Notes: generated by a model from the letters alone, not told the origin. Positions 19,322 to 28,462 are shown, counted from the first letter of the stretch. The stretch: 64,000 nucleotides of DNA from Oceanospirillaceae bacterium (GCA_024234265.1 JACKOM010000002.1:248001-312000); one strand, 5' to 3'. Made by a program: numbers and translations.

Positions 19322-20202
19322 GTTTAATCCTGTTCAGCCTGCCGGCCCTTGAGGCCATGGCCGGGGATATCCGCCGTGGTTGCGGCGCAACTGCCGGTGA
19401 ATACGAGATGCGCCACTTCCCCGATGGTGAAACCTACGTAAGGGTCTTAAGTGATGTGGCCGGTGCAGAAGTGGCCGTGCTTTGGCAATTACACCAGCCC
19501 GACAGCAATGTGCTGCCCCTGCTGATGCTGGTAAACACCCTGAAGGATTTAGGCGCAAAACGCGTTGGCCTGGTGGCGCCCTATCTGGCCTACATGCGTC
19601 AGGACAAACGTTTCCACGCAGGTGAGGGCATCAGCCAGCGTTATTTTGCGCGCCTGTTAAGCCAGCAGGTGGATTGGCTGGTCACGGTTGACCCGCACCT
19701 GCACCGCATCAGCGCCCTGAGTGAGGTGTACACGATTCCCGCATTGGCCATGACAGCGGTAGAACCTATGGCCGGCTGGATCCGCACCCATGTGACTAAC
19801 CCCGTGGTCATCGGCCCGGATGGTGAATCCGAACAGTGGGCGGCGAGTGTGGCGAAGGCCGCCGGCTGCCCCTGCGAAGTATTGACCAAAGAGCGCTTCG
19901 GCGACCGTGATGTCAAAGTCTCCCTGCCCCATGTGGATAACTACCGTGGCCACACCCCGGTGCTGGTGGATGACATTATCAGCACAGGCAAAACCATGAT
20001 TCAGGCGGCGCAGCATTTAATGGATGCGGGCCTGAGTGCGCCTGTGTGTATCGGCGTGCACGGTATTTTTGCCGCCGGCGCCCAGCAGGAAATGGCCGCC
20101 GCCGGTTTAAAGGTGGTGACCTGTGACAGCATTGCCGACCATACAAACGCCATTGCCCTTGGCCCCTTATTAGCCCGCGGCATGAAGGAAATTCTGCAAT
20201 GA
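19318..20202 (+). CDS. Ribose-phosphate pyrophosphokinase family protein
   Basis: 294 residues, shorter than canonical PrsA (about 315). It retains the FPDGETYVR block, APYLAYMRQDKRF, the metal/PRPP regions VTVDPHLHR, and the PRPP loop VLVDDIISTGKTM. Makes PRPP from ribose-5-phosphate and ATP, or possibly runs in reverse in this setting (inference). The gene is coupled to its neighbours on both sides by 4-base overlaps. It is probably not the housekeeping prs, which normally sits near ispE. Confidence 0.9.
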   Translation: MSLILFSLPALEAMAGDIRRGCGATAGEYEMRHFPDGETYVRVLSDVAGAEVAVLWQLHQPDSNVLPLLMLVNTLKDLGAKRVGLVAPYLAYMRQDKRFHAGEGISQRYFARLLSQQVDWLVTVDPHLHRISALSEVYTIPALAMTAVEPMAGWIRTHVTNPVVIGPDGESEQWAASVAKAAGCPCEVLTKERFGDRDVKVSLPHVDNYRGHTPVLVDDIISTGKTMIQAAQHLMDAGLSAPVCIGVHGIFAAGAQQEMAAAGLKVVTCDSIADHTNAIALGPLLARGMKEILQ

Positions 20203-22562
20203 GCAAACTGACATTCGAAAGCTGGGCACAGGGTTACGGGGTTATTAAGCACAAACCTGCCACCCGTGAGTTAGTACGTGCCTACATCGCCACCCAGCCA
20301 GAACGCGAGCAGGAAATTCTGCAGCTGCTGCATGCCGCCGACCGCCTGACCAGCGCCGCCATGTGGCTGGTAATCCACATGACCTACGCGCGCCATGTGC
20401 ATCTCGATGGCACGCCCCTCGGCGCGGATGATTTCAAGCAGGACCCCCAGGGCCATACCGGCGGTTCCCTGAATATGGTGCCCGCCTATGTGGGTTACCT
20501 CACCGCCAATGCGCTGTCGGGTATCAGCCGTGAATGGCTGATGGGGCAGGGCCATTGTGTGGCGGCGGTGGATGCCATCAACCTGCTGGTGGGCAACGCC
20601 CTGCCAGTGCATGCCCAGCGTTACAGCCTGGATGATGCCGGCCTCAGCCAGTTGGTGAAGGATTTTTACAGTTATCAGGTGGGTGCCGACGGCAAACCTG
20701 TTTCACCCGTGGGCAGCCATGTGAATGTGAACACCGCCGGCGCAAGCATTGAAGGCGGTTATCTCGGTTTTGCCGGCCTGCACTATGTGCATCAAAGCCT
20801 GCCCGGTGAGCGCCTGGTTGCTTTTTTAAGTGATGGTGCGTTTGAAGAGCAGCGCGGTTCTGATTGGGCACCGCGCTGGTGGCGCGCCGAAGACAGCGGC
20901 CTGGTGGTGCCCATCATGATTGCTAACGGGCGGCGCATCGACCAGCGCACCACCACCGCCCAGCTCGGTGGCAGTGACTGGTTTGTGGGCCATTTAAAAC
21001 ATCATCATTTTGACCCTGTGGTATTTGATGGCACCGACCCGGCCGCCTTTGCCCTGATGATTTTACAGCTGGAGGATTCCCTCTCCGCCCAGGGCAAAGC
21101 GGTACAAGAAGGCAACGCCAGTTACCCGGTGCGCCTGCCCTATGGCATAGCCGAAACCGTAAAAGGTTATGGTTTTGCCGGTGCCGGCACCAACGCCGCC
21201 CACGGCACGCCGTTGCCCGGTTGCCCCGGTGAACATGCAGAGGCGCGGGATTTATTTAATGAATCAGCCGCCCATTTATTTGTGCCGCAACATGAATGGC
21301 GTGCGGCTGTGGCCTGCCTGAATAACCACGCCAATGTGCGCCTGCGTGAAGCGGAGTTAGCCACGCAGCGTGGCCCGGTGAGTGTGCAGGTGCCACCCTG
21401 TGAAATCCCCGGCATTGGTGGTGCGGCTTCCCCCATGGCGGCCATGGATAACGCCTTTGTCAGCCTGATTAAAGCCAACCCGGCATTACGGGTGCGGGTG
21501 GGCAACCCGGATGAAATGCGCTCGAATCGTTTTGATCAGACCCTGGATTTATTAAAACACCGTGTGACGAGTCCTGAGGCCGGTGTCGCCGAAGCGGTGG
21601 ATGGCAAAGTGATTACCGCCCTCAATGAAGAGGCCATCACCCAGGCGGTTTTGGCCAATCGCAGCGGCCTGAATTTATTGCTCACCTACGAAGCCTTTGC
21701 GCCAAAAATGCAGGGCGCTTTGCGGCAGGCCATTATTTTTGCGCGCCACCAAAAAGAAGCTAAACGCCCCGCCACATGGGCGGGTATTCCGTTGTTATTA
21801 ACCTCCCATTTATGGGAAAACGGAAAAAACGAGCAAAGCCATCAGGATTCCGCCCTGTGTGAAGCCATGCTCGGCGAAATGTCGGATATGGCGCGGGTTT
21901 GTTTCCCCGCCGATGGGGTCAGCGCCGTGCAATACCTGCGCGAGTGTTACCGCCAGCACGGGCAGATATTCCCCATGGTGGTGCCTAAACAAAAATTACC
22001 GGTATGCCTGAATAAAAATCAGGCCGATGAATTGGCCCGCGAGGGTGCCCTGCGCATTTTCGGTGATGGTAACGAAGCCATTCAGTTATTGGCGATCGGC
22101 GCTTACCAATATTGGGAAGCTTTGCGTGTGAGCGAGCGTCTGGTGGAAAAAGGCATCGCGCACAGTGTGGTGTATATCGGCGAACCGGGTAAATTCCGCG
22201 TCGGGCGCGATGATTATGAACAACAACATTGCGCCAGTTATGGCACCCGCCTGCGCATTTTTGGTAAACCCCAATTCCGTTTAGGTTTTTGCCATGGCCG
22301 CCCGGAAGTTTTTGCCGGGGTATTACGCCCGCTGGATTTAGGCGTGAATAACAGTGTATGGCTGGGTTATATCAACCGGGGTGGCACACTGGATGTGGGT
22401 GGTTTGTTATTTGCCAACCGCAGCACCTGGGCGCACGGTTTAAATGAACTGGCGCAAATGCTGGGTAAACCCCAGGCTGCACTTTTAACCGGCGATGAAA
22501 TTATGGCGGTGGAAGGGGAGGGCGACCCCTATTGCCTGATTCCCAAGCCCTACGGCGGTTAA
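20199..22562 (+). CDS. Divergent phosphoketolase (thiamine diphosphate enzyme)
   Basis: 787 residues, the expected size for xylulose-5-P/fructose-6-P phosphoketolase. Recognisable blocks are HTGGSLNMVPAYVGYL near 85, the GASIEGGYLGFAGLHYVHQ and LSDGAFEEQRG thiamine diphosphate region near 180-220, HGTPLPG near 335, and a SHQD segment in the C-terminal half. Several positions differ from classic Xfp (for example the GDGEAE-type motif is SDGAFE). The substrate is therefore uncertain, though a sugar-phosphate-to-acetyl-phosphate reaction is likely. Last gene of a three-gene coupled operon, ended by a strong terminator. Confidence 0.85.
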   Translation: MSKLTFESWAQGYGVIKHKPATRELVRAYIATQPEREQEILQLLHAADRLTSAAMWLVIHMTYARHVHLDGTPLGADDFKQDPQGHTGGSLNMVPAYVGYLTANALSGISREWLMGQGHCVAAVDAINLLVGNALPVHAQRYSLDDAGLSQLVKDFYSYQVGADGKPVSPVGSHVNVNTAGASIEGGYLGFAGLHYVHQSLPGERLVAFLSDGAFEEQRGSDWAPRWWRAEDSGLVVPIMIANGRRIDQRTTTAQLGGSDWFVGHLKHHHFDPVVFDGTDPAAFALMILQLEDSLSAQGKAVQEGNASYPVRLPYGIAETVKGYGFAGAGTNAAHGTPLPGCPGEHAEARDLFNESAAHLFVPQHEWRAAVACLNNHANVRLREAELATQRGPVSVQVPPCEIPGIGGAASPMAAMDNAFVSLIKANPALRVRVGNPDEMRSNRFDQTLDLLKHRVTSPEAGVAEAVDGKVITALNEEAITQAVLANRSGLNLLLTYEAFAPKMQGALRQAIIFARHQKEAKRPATWAGIPLLLTSHLWENGKNEQSHQDSALCEAMLGEMSDMARVCFPADGVSAVQYLRECYRQHGQIFPMVVPKQKLPVCLNKNQADELAREGALRIFGDGNEAIQLLAIGAYQYWEALRVSERLVEKGIAHSVVYIGEPGKFRVGRDDYEQQHCASYGTRLRIFGKPQFRLGFCHGRPEVFAGVLRPLDLGVNNSVWLGYINRGGTLDVGGLLFANRSTWAHGLNELAQMLGKPQAALLTGDEIMAVEGEGDPYCLIPKPYGG

Positions 22563-22579
22563 AACCGGCAGATCGTTAT

Positions 22580-22619
22580 AAAAAACGGGCGTGGTGGAAA
22601 TCACGCCCGTTTTTTATTT
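22580..22619 (+). terminator. Terminator of the phosphorylase-Prs-phosphoketolase operon
   Basis: AAAAACGGGCGTG and CACGCCCGTTTTTTATTT pair around GTGGAAAT; stem about 13 bp. Confidence 0.92.
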
Positions 22620-22692
22620 AACGCTCGTCTAGGGAGCCTCTGAATATGGGTGTATGTTATATCCTCTTGCCGCCGTAACCACCGGAGAAAAC

Positions 22693-23139
22693 ATGACAGG
22701 TGCCAATAATTCGAACACCTTTAAAACCCAGCGGGATTTTATCCATCCTGCGGCGGAGATTTACGCTGCATTTGCCAATGGGGATAAACTGGCGCGCTGG
22801 TGGGGGCCAGAGGGTTTCAGTAATACTTTCCATCAATTTGAGTTTAAACAAGACGGATTGTGGCAATTTACTATGCATGGTCCCGATGGCAATTCTTACC
22901 CCAATGAGTCTTATTTCAGTGAATTAATCCCCGCACAGAAAATTGTCATTCGCCATAATTGCATGCCGTTTTTTACCCTGAGCATTGAATTACAGGCGCT
23001 GTCTGCCGGTACCCGTTTAGTGTGGCAGCAGACATTTGACGATGCTGCAGTTGCAGCGGCACTGCAGCATATTGTTGAGCCAGCTAATGAACAGAATTTG
23101 GACAGATTGCAGCGGGTATTAAATGCAGATTTCAATTGA
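22693..23139 (+). CDS. SRPBCC/AHSA1-like protein
   Basis: 148 residues. The N-terminus FKTQRDFIHPAAEIYAAF and LARWWGPEGFSNTFHQFEFKQDGLWQFTMHGPDG match the activator-of-Hsp90-ATPase-like (SRPBCC) fold found in many small bacterial proteins of unknown ligand. Start ATG at 22693 is supported by CCGGAGAAAAC; the open frame upstream lacks an RBS. It appears to be a single-gene unit. Confidence 0.82.
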   Translation: MTGANNSNTFKTQRDFIHPAAEIYAAFANGDKLARWWGPEGFSNTFHQFEFKQDGLWQFTMHGPDGNSYPNESYFSELIPAQKIVIRHNCMPFFTLSIELQALSAGTRLVWQQTFDDAAVAAALQHIVEPANEQNLDRLQRVLNADFN

Positions 23140-23150
23140 GGTTCCTTAGT

Positions 23151-23198
23151 AACGGAATATAAGCAGAAGTGTGATATAAAAACACCTCCGTTTTTTAT
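23151..23198 (+). terminator. Possible terminator
   Basis: AACGGA...TCCGTT with an inner GTGT...ACAC pair, followed by TTTTTTATAT. The stem is interrupted, so this is tentative. Confidence 0.4.
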
Positions 23199-23220
23199 AT
23201 TTCACTGGAATGGATTTCTG

Positions 23221-25167
23221 ATGTTGCTGCGTATTTTAAAGATAAAAATTAGCTGTTTGTTTGTGGTTGTATGCTGCATTGCCCATGCAGAAGGCGTTGA
23301 ATACCGGGTTGGGGCACATATTGATACCGAAAAAATCCCTGCTGGCAGTGGTATTCATTTAATTATCGAGCGCCAGTTAAACGAATCTGTTACCTATGCG
23401 GGTGCACCTTCAACGGCGGTCAGTCAAATTACTTTGTTGGGACCCGGCTGGGACAAAGATGATCTTGCCAATATCATTCATTATTTTCCAAGGCCCTATT
23501 ATGTCAGTTGCCCACCCTGCGTTGCTGAAGCATTTAAGGGATTTCCCGATCTGCGTATCGGCGCTATAGGTAATGATCTTTTATTTGAATTAGGCGCTAT
23601 CCGTGACAAAGAAGAACTCGCCCGGGTGCAATATGATGTCAGTGGCATGGTTGATACCCAAACCATGCAAAACCCAACGATTACTAAAGTGGTGGTTGAC
23701 CATGGATTGCGCAGCGGGCGTGTGCCTTCCCGCCCGTATGTCGATCAACTGCGTTATGCGGGTGAACCATTAAATCGAATAAAGACGCTGGATCTTAAAG
23801 GTGATGGTTGGTCTGCAGCGGATATTGATCATCTTGCCCGGCTTTTTCCGGATGTGAAAACGCTTATATGCAGCCGCTGCGATTTATACGCGCTTGGTGC
23901 ATTAGTTGTATTTCAAAAAATGAACAGGCTTGAGCTTGATTTCGCTGGTGCAGGTGCCTTTGGGAAAAATACCAACAATGTATTCGAGTCCGATTTATTG
24001 CGTATACCTGAGCATGAATATACGTTTGATGGCCTGCCCTATGATGCAATAAATCAAATTTATATAAAGCCCACTTCCGATACGGCTATCAGTTGCCGCT
24101 CATTGGGCATCTGGTCATATAAGACGGGTATTTCAAGTCCCTGGCCCGCAGACTATCTGCGCCCATTTAAAAGTAGCGATTCCTGTTTTCCTGTTCCCCA
24201 GCGGGAAATCAGTAAGCTGCTGGGCAAAGGTGACGACGCATACCGTAATGCACAATATAAAATAGCGCTTGAGCAATACGGGCAGGCCTTTTCAATTAAT
24301 CCCTATGATCAGAAAAGCATTGCTGCTTATTCTCTTGCCCTGTTCAAAGAAAATCAGTTTTGCAAGGCGGCACAAGTTGCGCACCATGGCAGTGGTTTGC
24401 CCAATGGTAATGCCACAACCCGTGGTGCCATCTGGTTTAACTATTACAAAGCATTGTTGGCGCTGGGGAATGCTGATGCTGCTAAAACAGCGTTGTTTGA
24501 ATCACACACAATAAAACCTGCCGATATTAAACAACGGTTATTGGATGAGTGGACGTCAGAGAACCTTGCGCAGACCGAATGTTCCCTGCAGGCGGATTGG
24601 TTGCAGACTCAATTACAGAAAATTGAGTTGGCAGCCTTGCCCAAATTAGCACCTCCGGTGCTTGAGCCTAAAAAAGTGAATGCGCTGTTAATCGATGTTT
24701 ATGGCGATGTCACGGTTAAGGGTACCGACAGAAACGGTAACGGAGTTAATGATCTCGAAGAGTTTGATTATGGCAATATCCGTTATGATGCTGGGCCTTA
24801 TTTATTTGAAGCAATCCGCCTCGATTTACCTGCACCCGCCTTTCAGCCCGGTGCTGAATTACATTTCGCATACAAGGCTTCTGATCCCAAAATGATTACC
24901 CTCAGGGAGGAAAATTACGGGCATAAAACAGTCAGGTATAAAAAACTGGCGGATGGCTGTATGCGGATTTGGACAAAAGATGCGACTGAATCACGTAATC
25001 CGCAAGGGGTCGAAAATGGCGGCGATTATATAACTCCGGAATTTGTTTATACGCCTGCACAGCTGGGTTTCAGTGCGGAAAAAACGTCGGTTCTCCTGTA
25101 TCGCGAAATTCTCCCGTATTACCGGGGGGATTGTGATGTAGCGGTGATGCTGGACACGCCGGATTAA
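23221..25167 (+). CDS. Secreted protein with degenerate duplicated repeat, TPR region and EF-hand-like loop
   Basis: 648 residues, not recognised as a named family. A signal peptide (about 1-23, ending AHA) is followed by two similar stretches (QITLLGPGWDKDDLANIIHYFP and IKTLDLKGDGWSAADIDHL), each followed by a CxxC (CPPC, CSRC). These look like an internal duplication. Residues about 340-440 contain TPR-like helices (DDAYRNAQYKIALEQYGQAF). Near 503-514 a DRNGNGVNDLEE stretch fits the 12-residue EF-hand loop (D-x-N-x-N-G-x-x-D-x-x-E). The C-terminal part is all-beta and Tyr-rich. Periplasmic or surface location is inferred; there is no operon partner. Confidence 0.75.
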   Translation: MLLRILKIKISCLFVVVCCIAHAEGVEYRVGAHIDTEKIPAGSGIHLIIERQLNESVTYAGAPSTAVSQITLLGPGWDKDDLANIIHYFPRPYYVSCPPCVAEAFKGFPDLRIGAIGNDLLFELGAIRDKEELARVQYDVSGMVDTQTMQNPTITKVVVDHGLRSGRVPSRPYVDQLRYAGEPLNRIKTLDLKGDGWSAADIDHLARLFPDVKTLICSRCDLYALGALVVFQKMNRLELDFAGAGAFGKNTNNVFESDLLRIPEHEYTFDGLPYDAINQIYIKPTSDTAISCRSLGIWSYKTGISSPWPADYLRPFKSSDSCFPVPQREISKLLGKGDDAYRNAQYKIALEQYGQAFSINPYDQKSIAAYSLALFKENQFCKAAQVAHHGSGLPNGNATTRGAIWFNYYKALLALGNADAAKTALFESHTIKPADIKQRLLDEWTSENLAQTECSLQADWLQTQLQKIELAALPKLAPPVLEPKKVNALLIDVYGDVTVKGTDRNGNGVNDLEEFDYGNIRYDAGPYLFEAIRLDLPAPAFQPGAELHFAYKASDPKMITLREENYGHKTVRYKKLADGCMRIWTKDATESRNPQGVENGGDYITPEFVYTPAQLGFSAEKTSVLLYREILPYYRGDCDVAVMLDTPD

Positions 25168-25505
25168 AACTACCCTGTATAAACCTGAATAGCAGAGAGA
25201 CCATAAGGTAAAAAAACTACCAAATGGCCACTCTGCGCCTCGATATTCCCACTTTTGTTTCACGTCAGACCTGTTTCGAGTGCTGTTTTTGTTATAACAG
25301 TGCGTAATCTTGCACCCCAATGGCGCTGTTTTTGCTCTGCATCAGTTGCAGTTGTACAGGGGGCTGGCGCCGCCGTAGCGACAGGCTATTGTTAGGGTTG
25401 GCAGAGATGTTTTTGCACTGTTTTGGCTGTTTGCAGCGACATCGCGCCCCGGAATGCGGCATGTTTTGCACCAGAATCGTCAGATTCGCCCCGGTCGCGG
25501 ATTTT
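25168..25505. other. Intergenic region upstream of icd, no gene
   Basis: About 340 bases before the HexR-type palindrome. Open frames here (for example from 25320) have no convincing start or family resemblance and overlap one another. A short stem TGTTATAACA sits near 25291. I see nothing else. Confidence 0.6.
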
Positions 25506-25522
25506 TTGTAGTAAAACTACAA
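25506..25522 (+). promoter_or_regulatory. HexR/RccR-type operator upstream of icd
   Basis: The perfect palindrome TTGTAGTAAAACTACAA matches the TGTART-WWW-AYTACA pattern known for HexR, the RpiR-type KDPG-responsive regulator of central carbon genes; Pseudomonas RccR uses a similar site. It lies 129 bases before the icd start. Which regulator binds cannot be told from sequence. Confidence 0.65.
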
Positions 25523-25651
25523 GATTCATAGCGATGGGCAACGAATATGACTATCATATGGCCCGCATGTACCTCAGCTCTGCTTTAAGGGCGGCCAAAA
25601 GCCGGCTCTTGAAATTTTTTGGTATACCAACCGATAAAATTTGGGAAAGTT

Positions 25652-27880
25652 ATGACCTCAGAATCCAAAATCATCTACACCTACACAGACGAAGCCCCGG
25701 CCCTTGCTACTTTTTCCCTGCTGCCTATCTTCCGACGTTTTGCCAAAGTTGCCGGTGTAGACGTTGAAACCAGTGATATCTCACTGGCCGCCCGTATCCT
25801 GTCCAGTTTTCCGGAAAAACTGCGTGACGATCAGAAAGTACCTGACGCCCTGCAGGAACTGAGCGAGTTAACCTTAGATGCCAGCGCCAACATTATTAAG
25901 CTGCCAAATATCAGTGCTTCTATTCCGCAGTTAAAAGAAGCCATCGCCGAATTACAGGCCCAGGGTTTTGATATTCCCAATTACCCTGAAGACCCAAAAA
26001 CCGATGATGAAAAATCCATCCGCACCCGTTACGGCAAAATCCTGGGCAGCGCGGTAAACCCTGTTATCCGTGAAGGTAACTCTGACCGCCGTGCTCCTGC
26101 AGCGGTGAAGCAATACGCCAAAAATCACCCGCACTCCATGGGTAAATGGAGCCAGGCCTCCCGTACCCACGTGGCTCACATGCGTCACGGTGATTTTTAC
26201 CACAGCGATATTTCCACTGTGGTTGAAAAAGACGGCAGCCTGCGCATCGAACTGGTGAAAAAAGACGGCACAGTGCAGGTGTTAAAAGACAAAATTGCCG
26301 TGACTGCCGGTGATGTAGTTGATGCCATGTATATGAGTGCATCGGCCCTGCGTGAATTCCTGGAAGAAGAAATGGAAGGCGCACGCCGCGCCAAACTGCT
26401 GTTCTCCCTGCACATTAAAGCCACCATGATGAAGATTTCTGACCCCATCATTTTTGGCCATGCAGTGACTGTGTATTTCAAAGAAGCCTTTGAAAAACAC
26501 GCCGCTACTTTTAAAGAAATTGGTGTAAATGCCAACGACGGCCTGAGCAACGTATACAGCAAAATCGAAGGCCTGCCTTTTACCCTGCGTAAAGAAATCG
26601 AAGCCGACCTGCGTGCTTGTTATGAGCGCCGTCCGGAAATCGCCATGGTGGATTCCGAGCGTGGTATCACCAACCTGCACGTACCGAGCGATGTGATCGT
26701 GGATGCCTCCATGCCTGCGATGATCCGCGCCGGCGGTAAAATGTGGGGCACTGATGGCAAGCTGAAAGACACCAAAGCCATTCTGCCGGACAGCTGCTAC
26801 GCCACTATTTACCAGGAAGTGATCAACTTCTGTAAACACCACGATGCCTTCGACCCTCGTACCATGGGTTCAGTACAAAACGTGGGCCTGATGGCACAAA
26901 AAGCAGAAGAATACGGTTCACACGATAAAACCTATGAACTGACCTGCGCGGGTACTGTGCGTGTGGTGGATAACGCCAGCGGCGCGGTATTACTGCAGCA
27001 TGAAAATCTGCAGAAAGGTGATATCTGGCGTGCCTGCCAGACCAAAGATGCCCCTATCCGTGACTGGGTGAAACTGGCGGTGCAACGTGCCCGTGTAACC
27101 GGCCTGCCGACCGTATTCTGGCTGGACGAAGAGCGTGGCCACGATGCGCAGATGATCAAAAAAGTGCATACCTATCTGCAGGAACATGACACCGAAGGTC
27201 TGAAAATTAAAATCCGCACCCCGGATTCCGCCATGCGTTACACCCTGGAGCGTATGCGCCGCGGTAAAGACACTATCTCCGTAACCGGTAACGTGCTGCG
27301 TGATTACCTCACCGACCTGTTCCCGATTCTGGAACTGGGCACCAGTGCAAAAATGCTGTCCATCGTGCCGCTGATGGCCGGTGGTGGTCTGTTTGAAACC
27401 GGTGCCGGTGGTTCTGCCCCTAAACACGTGCAGCAGTTTGAAGAGGAAAACCACCTGCGTTGGGATTCCTTAGGTGAATTCCTGGCGATTGCGGTTTCCC
27501 TGGAAGACTTAGGCCAGAAAACCGGTAACCAGAAAGCCTTGGTGCTGGCTAAAACCCTGGATCAGGCTACCGGCCAGATTCTGGAAAACGATAAATCCCC
27601 TTCCCGTAAAGCCGGTGAACTGGATAACCGTGGTAGCCACTTCTATCTGGCACTGTACTGGGCACAGGCCCTGGCTAACCAGAGCGACGATAAAGAGCTG
27701 CAAGCCCAGTTCAAACCCCTGGCTGAAGCACTCAGCAAAGGCGAAAGCAAAATCGTGGAAGAGCTTAATGCCCAGCAGGGCCACCAGATGAACATCGGCG
27801 GTTATTACCACCCCGATGTGGCGAAAGCCAATCTGGCCATGCGCCCCAGCGCAACCTTAAATGGTTTGATTGATGCCTGA
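25652..27880 (+). CDS. icd: NADP-dependent isocitrate dehydrogenase, monomeric type
   Basis: 742 residues, the size of the monomeric IDH family (about 740), unrelated in sequence to the 45-kDa dimeric enzyme. Oxidatively decarboxylates isocitrate to 2-oxoglutarate in the TCA cycle. Family blocks include IIYTYTDEAPALATFSLLPI at the N-terminus, NPVIREGNSDRRAP, KNHPHSMGKWS, and TGAGGSAPKHVQQFEEENHLRWDSLGEF. I chose the ATG at 25652 (GGGAAAG upstream), which gives the family N-terminus; the in-frame start 33 bases earlier is weaker. A HexR-type palindrome lies upstream and a terminator downstream. Confidence 0.96.
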   Translation: MTSESKIIYTYTDEAPALATFSLLPIFRRFAKVAGVDVETSDISLAARILSSFPEKLRDDQKVPDALQELSELTLDASANIIKLPNISASIPQLKEAIAELQAQGFDIPNYPEDPKTDDEKSIRTRYGKILGSAVNPVIREGNSDRRAPAAVKQYAKNHPHSMGKWSQASRTHVAHMRHGDFYHSDISTVVEKDGSLRIELVKKDGTVQVLKDKIAVTAGDVVDAMYMSASALREFLEEEMEGARRAKLLFSLHIKATMMKISDPIIFGHAVTVYFKEAFEKHAATFKEIGVNANDGLSNVYSKIEGLPFTLRKEIEADLRACYERRPEIAMVDSERGITNLHVPSDVIVDASMPAMIRAGGKMWGTDGKLKDTKAILPDSCYATIYQEVINFCKHHDAFDPRTMGSVQNVGLMAQKAEEYGSHDKTYELTCAGTVRVVDNASGAVLLQHENLQKGDIWRACQTKDAPIRDWVKLAVQRARVTGLPTVFWLDEERGHDAQMIKKVHTYLQEHDTEGLKIKIRTPDSAMRYTLERMRRGKDTISVTGNVLRDYLTDLFPILELGTSAKMLSIVPLMAGGGLFETGAGGSAPKHVQQFEEENHLRWDSLGEFLAIAVSLEDLGQKTGNQKALVLAKTLDQATGQILENDKSPSRKAGELDNRGSHFYLALYWAQALANQSDDKELQAQFKPLAEALSKGESKIVEELNAQQGHQMNIGGYYHPDVAKANLAMRPSATLNGLIDA

Positions 27881-27916
27881 TTAAGCCAGACGCTGGCGGC
27901 TAGAAGCTAGAAGCTT

Positions 27917-27949
27917 AAAAAAGAGGTGCACTGTGTGCACCTCTTTTTT
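27917..27949 (+). terminator. Intrinsic terminator after icd
   Basis: AAAAAAGAGGTGCAC and GTGCACCTCTTTTTT, a long stem with a T-run. Two CTAGAAG heptamers lie just before it (27900-27913). Confidence 0.9.
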
Positions 27950-27984
27950 ATTTGCAGCGATACTTAATTTCCAAATAATAATTT

Positions 27985-28123
27985 GGCTTCAGGCTTCAGG
28001 CTTCAGGCTTCAGGCTTCAGGCTTCAGGCTTCAGGCTTCAGGCTTCAGGCTTCAGGCTTCAGGCTTCAGGCTTCAGGCTTCAGGCTTCAGGCTTCAGGCT
28101 TCAGGCTTCAGGCTTCAGGCTTC
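27985..28123. repeat. Heptamer tandem array, 19 copies of GGCTTCA plus 6 bases
   Basis: A perfect 7-bp tandem repeat over 139 bases with no internal variant. The reverse-strand unit is CCTGAAG, which differs by one or two bases from the CTAGAAG and CCAGAAG units at 27900, 49526 and 50434. The 7-bp period makes a misleading open frame (LQASGFR repeats) on the plus strand. Confidence 0.97.
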
Positions 28124-28219
28124 CACTCACTTCAAACAAATGTTTGATTTTTCATCAATCCGTACAAGCTTGCCGGATACTGATGTATCTGGCCATTTGC
28201 CCCCGCACTGTTCACAGAC

Positions 28220-28243
28220 TTATCCACAGATTTTGTGTATAAA
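28220..28243 (+). promoter_or_regulatory. DnaA-box pair 1
   Basis: A consensus DnaA box TTATCCACA (28220-28228) is followed by TGTGTATAA on the opposite face, one mismatch from the inverted box. Confidence 0.55.
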
Positions 28244-28439
28244 ACCTTAACCCACTGAAATTTTCGGGTTATTTTTCAAACAAAACTCCATGGCTAAATA
28301 AATGTGGGCAACTGGTTGTTTTTGCTTGCATTTTTTGGCGGGTTAGGTTTTTTCAAACAGGTGTTTATATTTTGTTCTCTGGGCTGCAGGCCTTGCTGTG
28401 TCTGGCTTAGGGGCAGATGCCCCAAGATTATTCAGAAAC

Positions 28440-28462
28440 TTATCCACAGTTTCTGTGGATGA
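28440..28462 (+). promoter_or_regulatory. DnaA-box pair 2
   Basis: A consensus TTATCCACA (28440-28448) belongs to a perfect 8-bp inverted repeat, ATCCACAG TTT CTGTGGAT (28442-28460). The inverted box TGTGGATGA has one mismatch. Confidence 0.55.

Noticed and set aside
25320..25767. Overlapping frames upstream of icd
   Set aside because: They cross the HexR palindrome and the icd start, have no family match and lack RBS.
27985..28123. CRISPR array
   Set aside because: The unit is 7 bases with no spacers, and no cas gene is in the window.
27933..28250. Open reading frame spanning the heptamer array
   Set aside because: A 7-base repeat read in a fixed frame makes a 7-residue repeat (LQASGFR) without stops; there is no RBS, start context or family resemblance.
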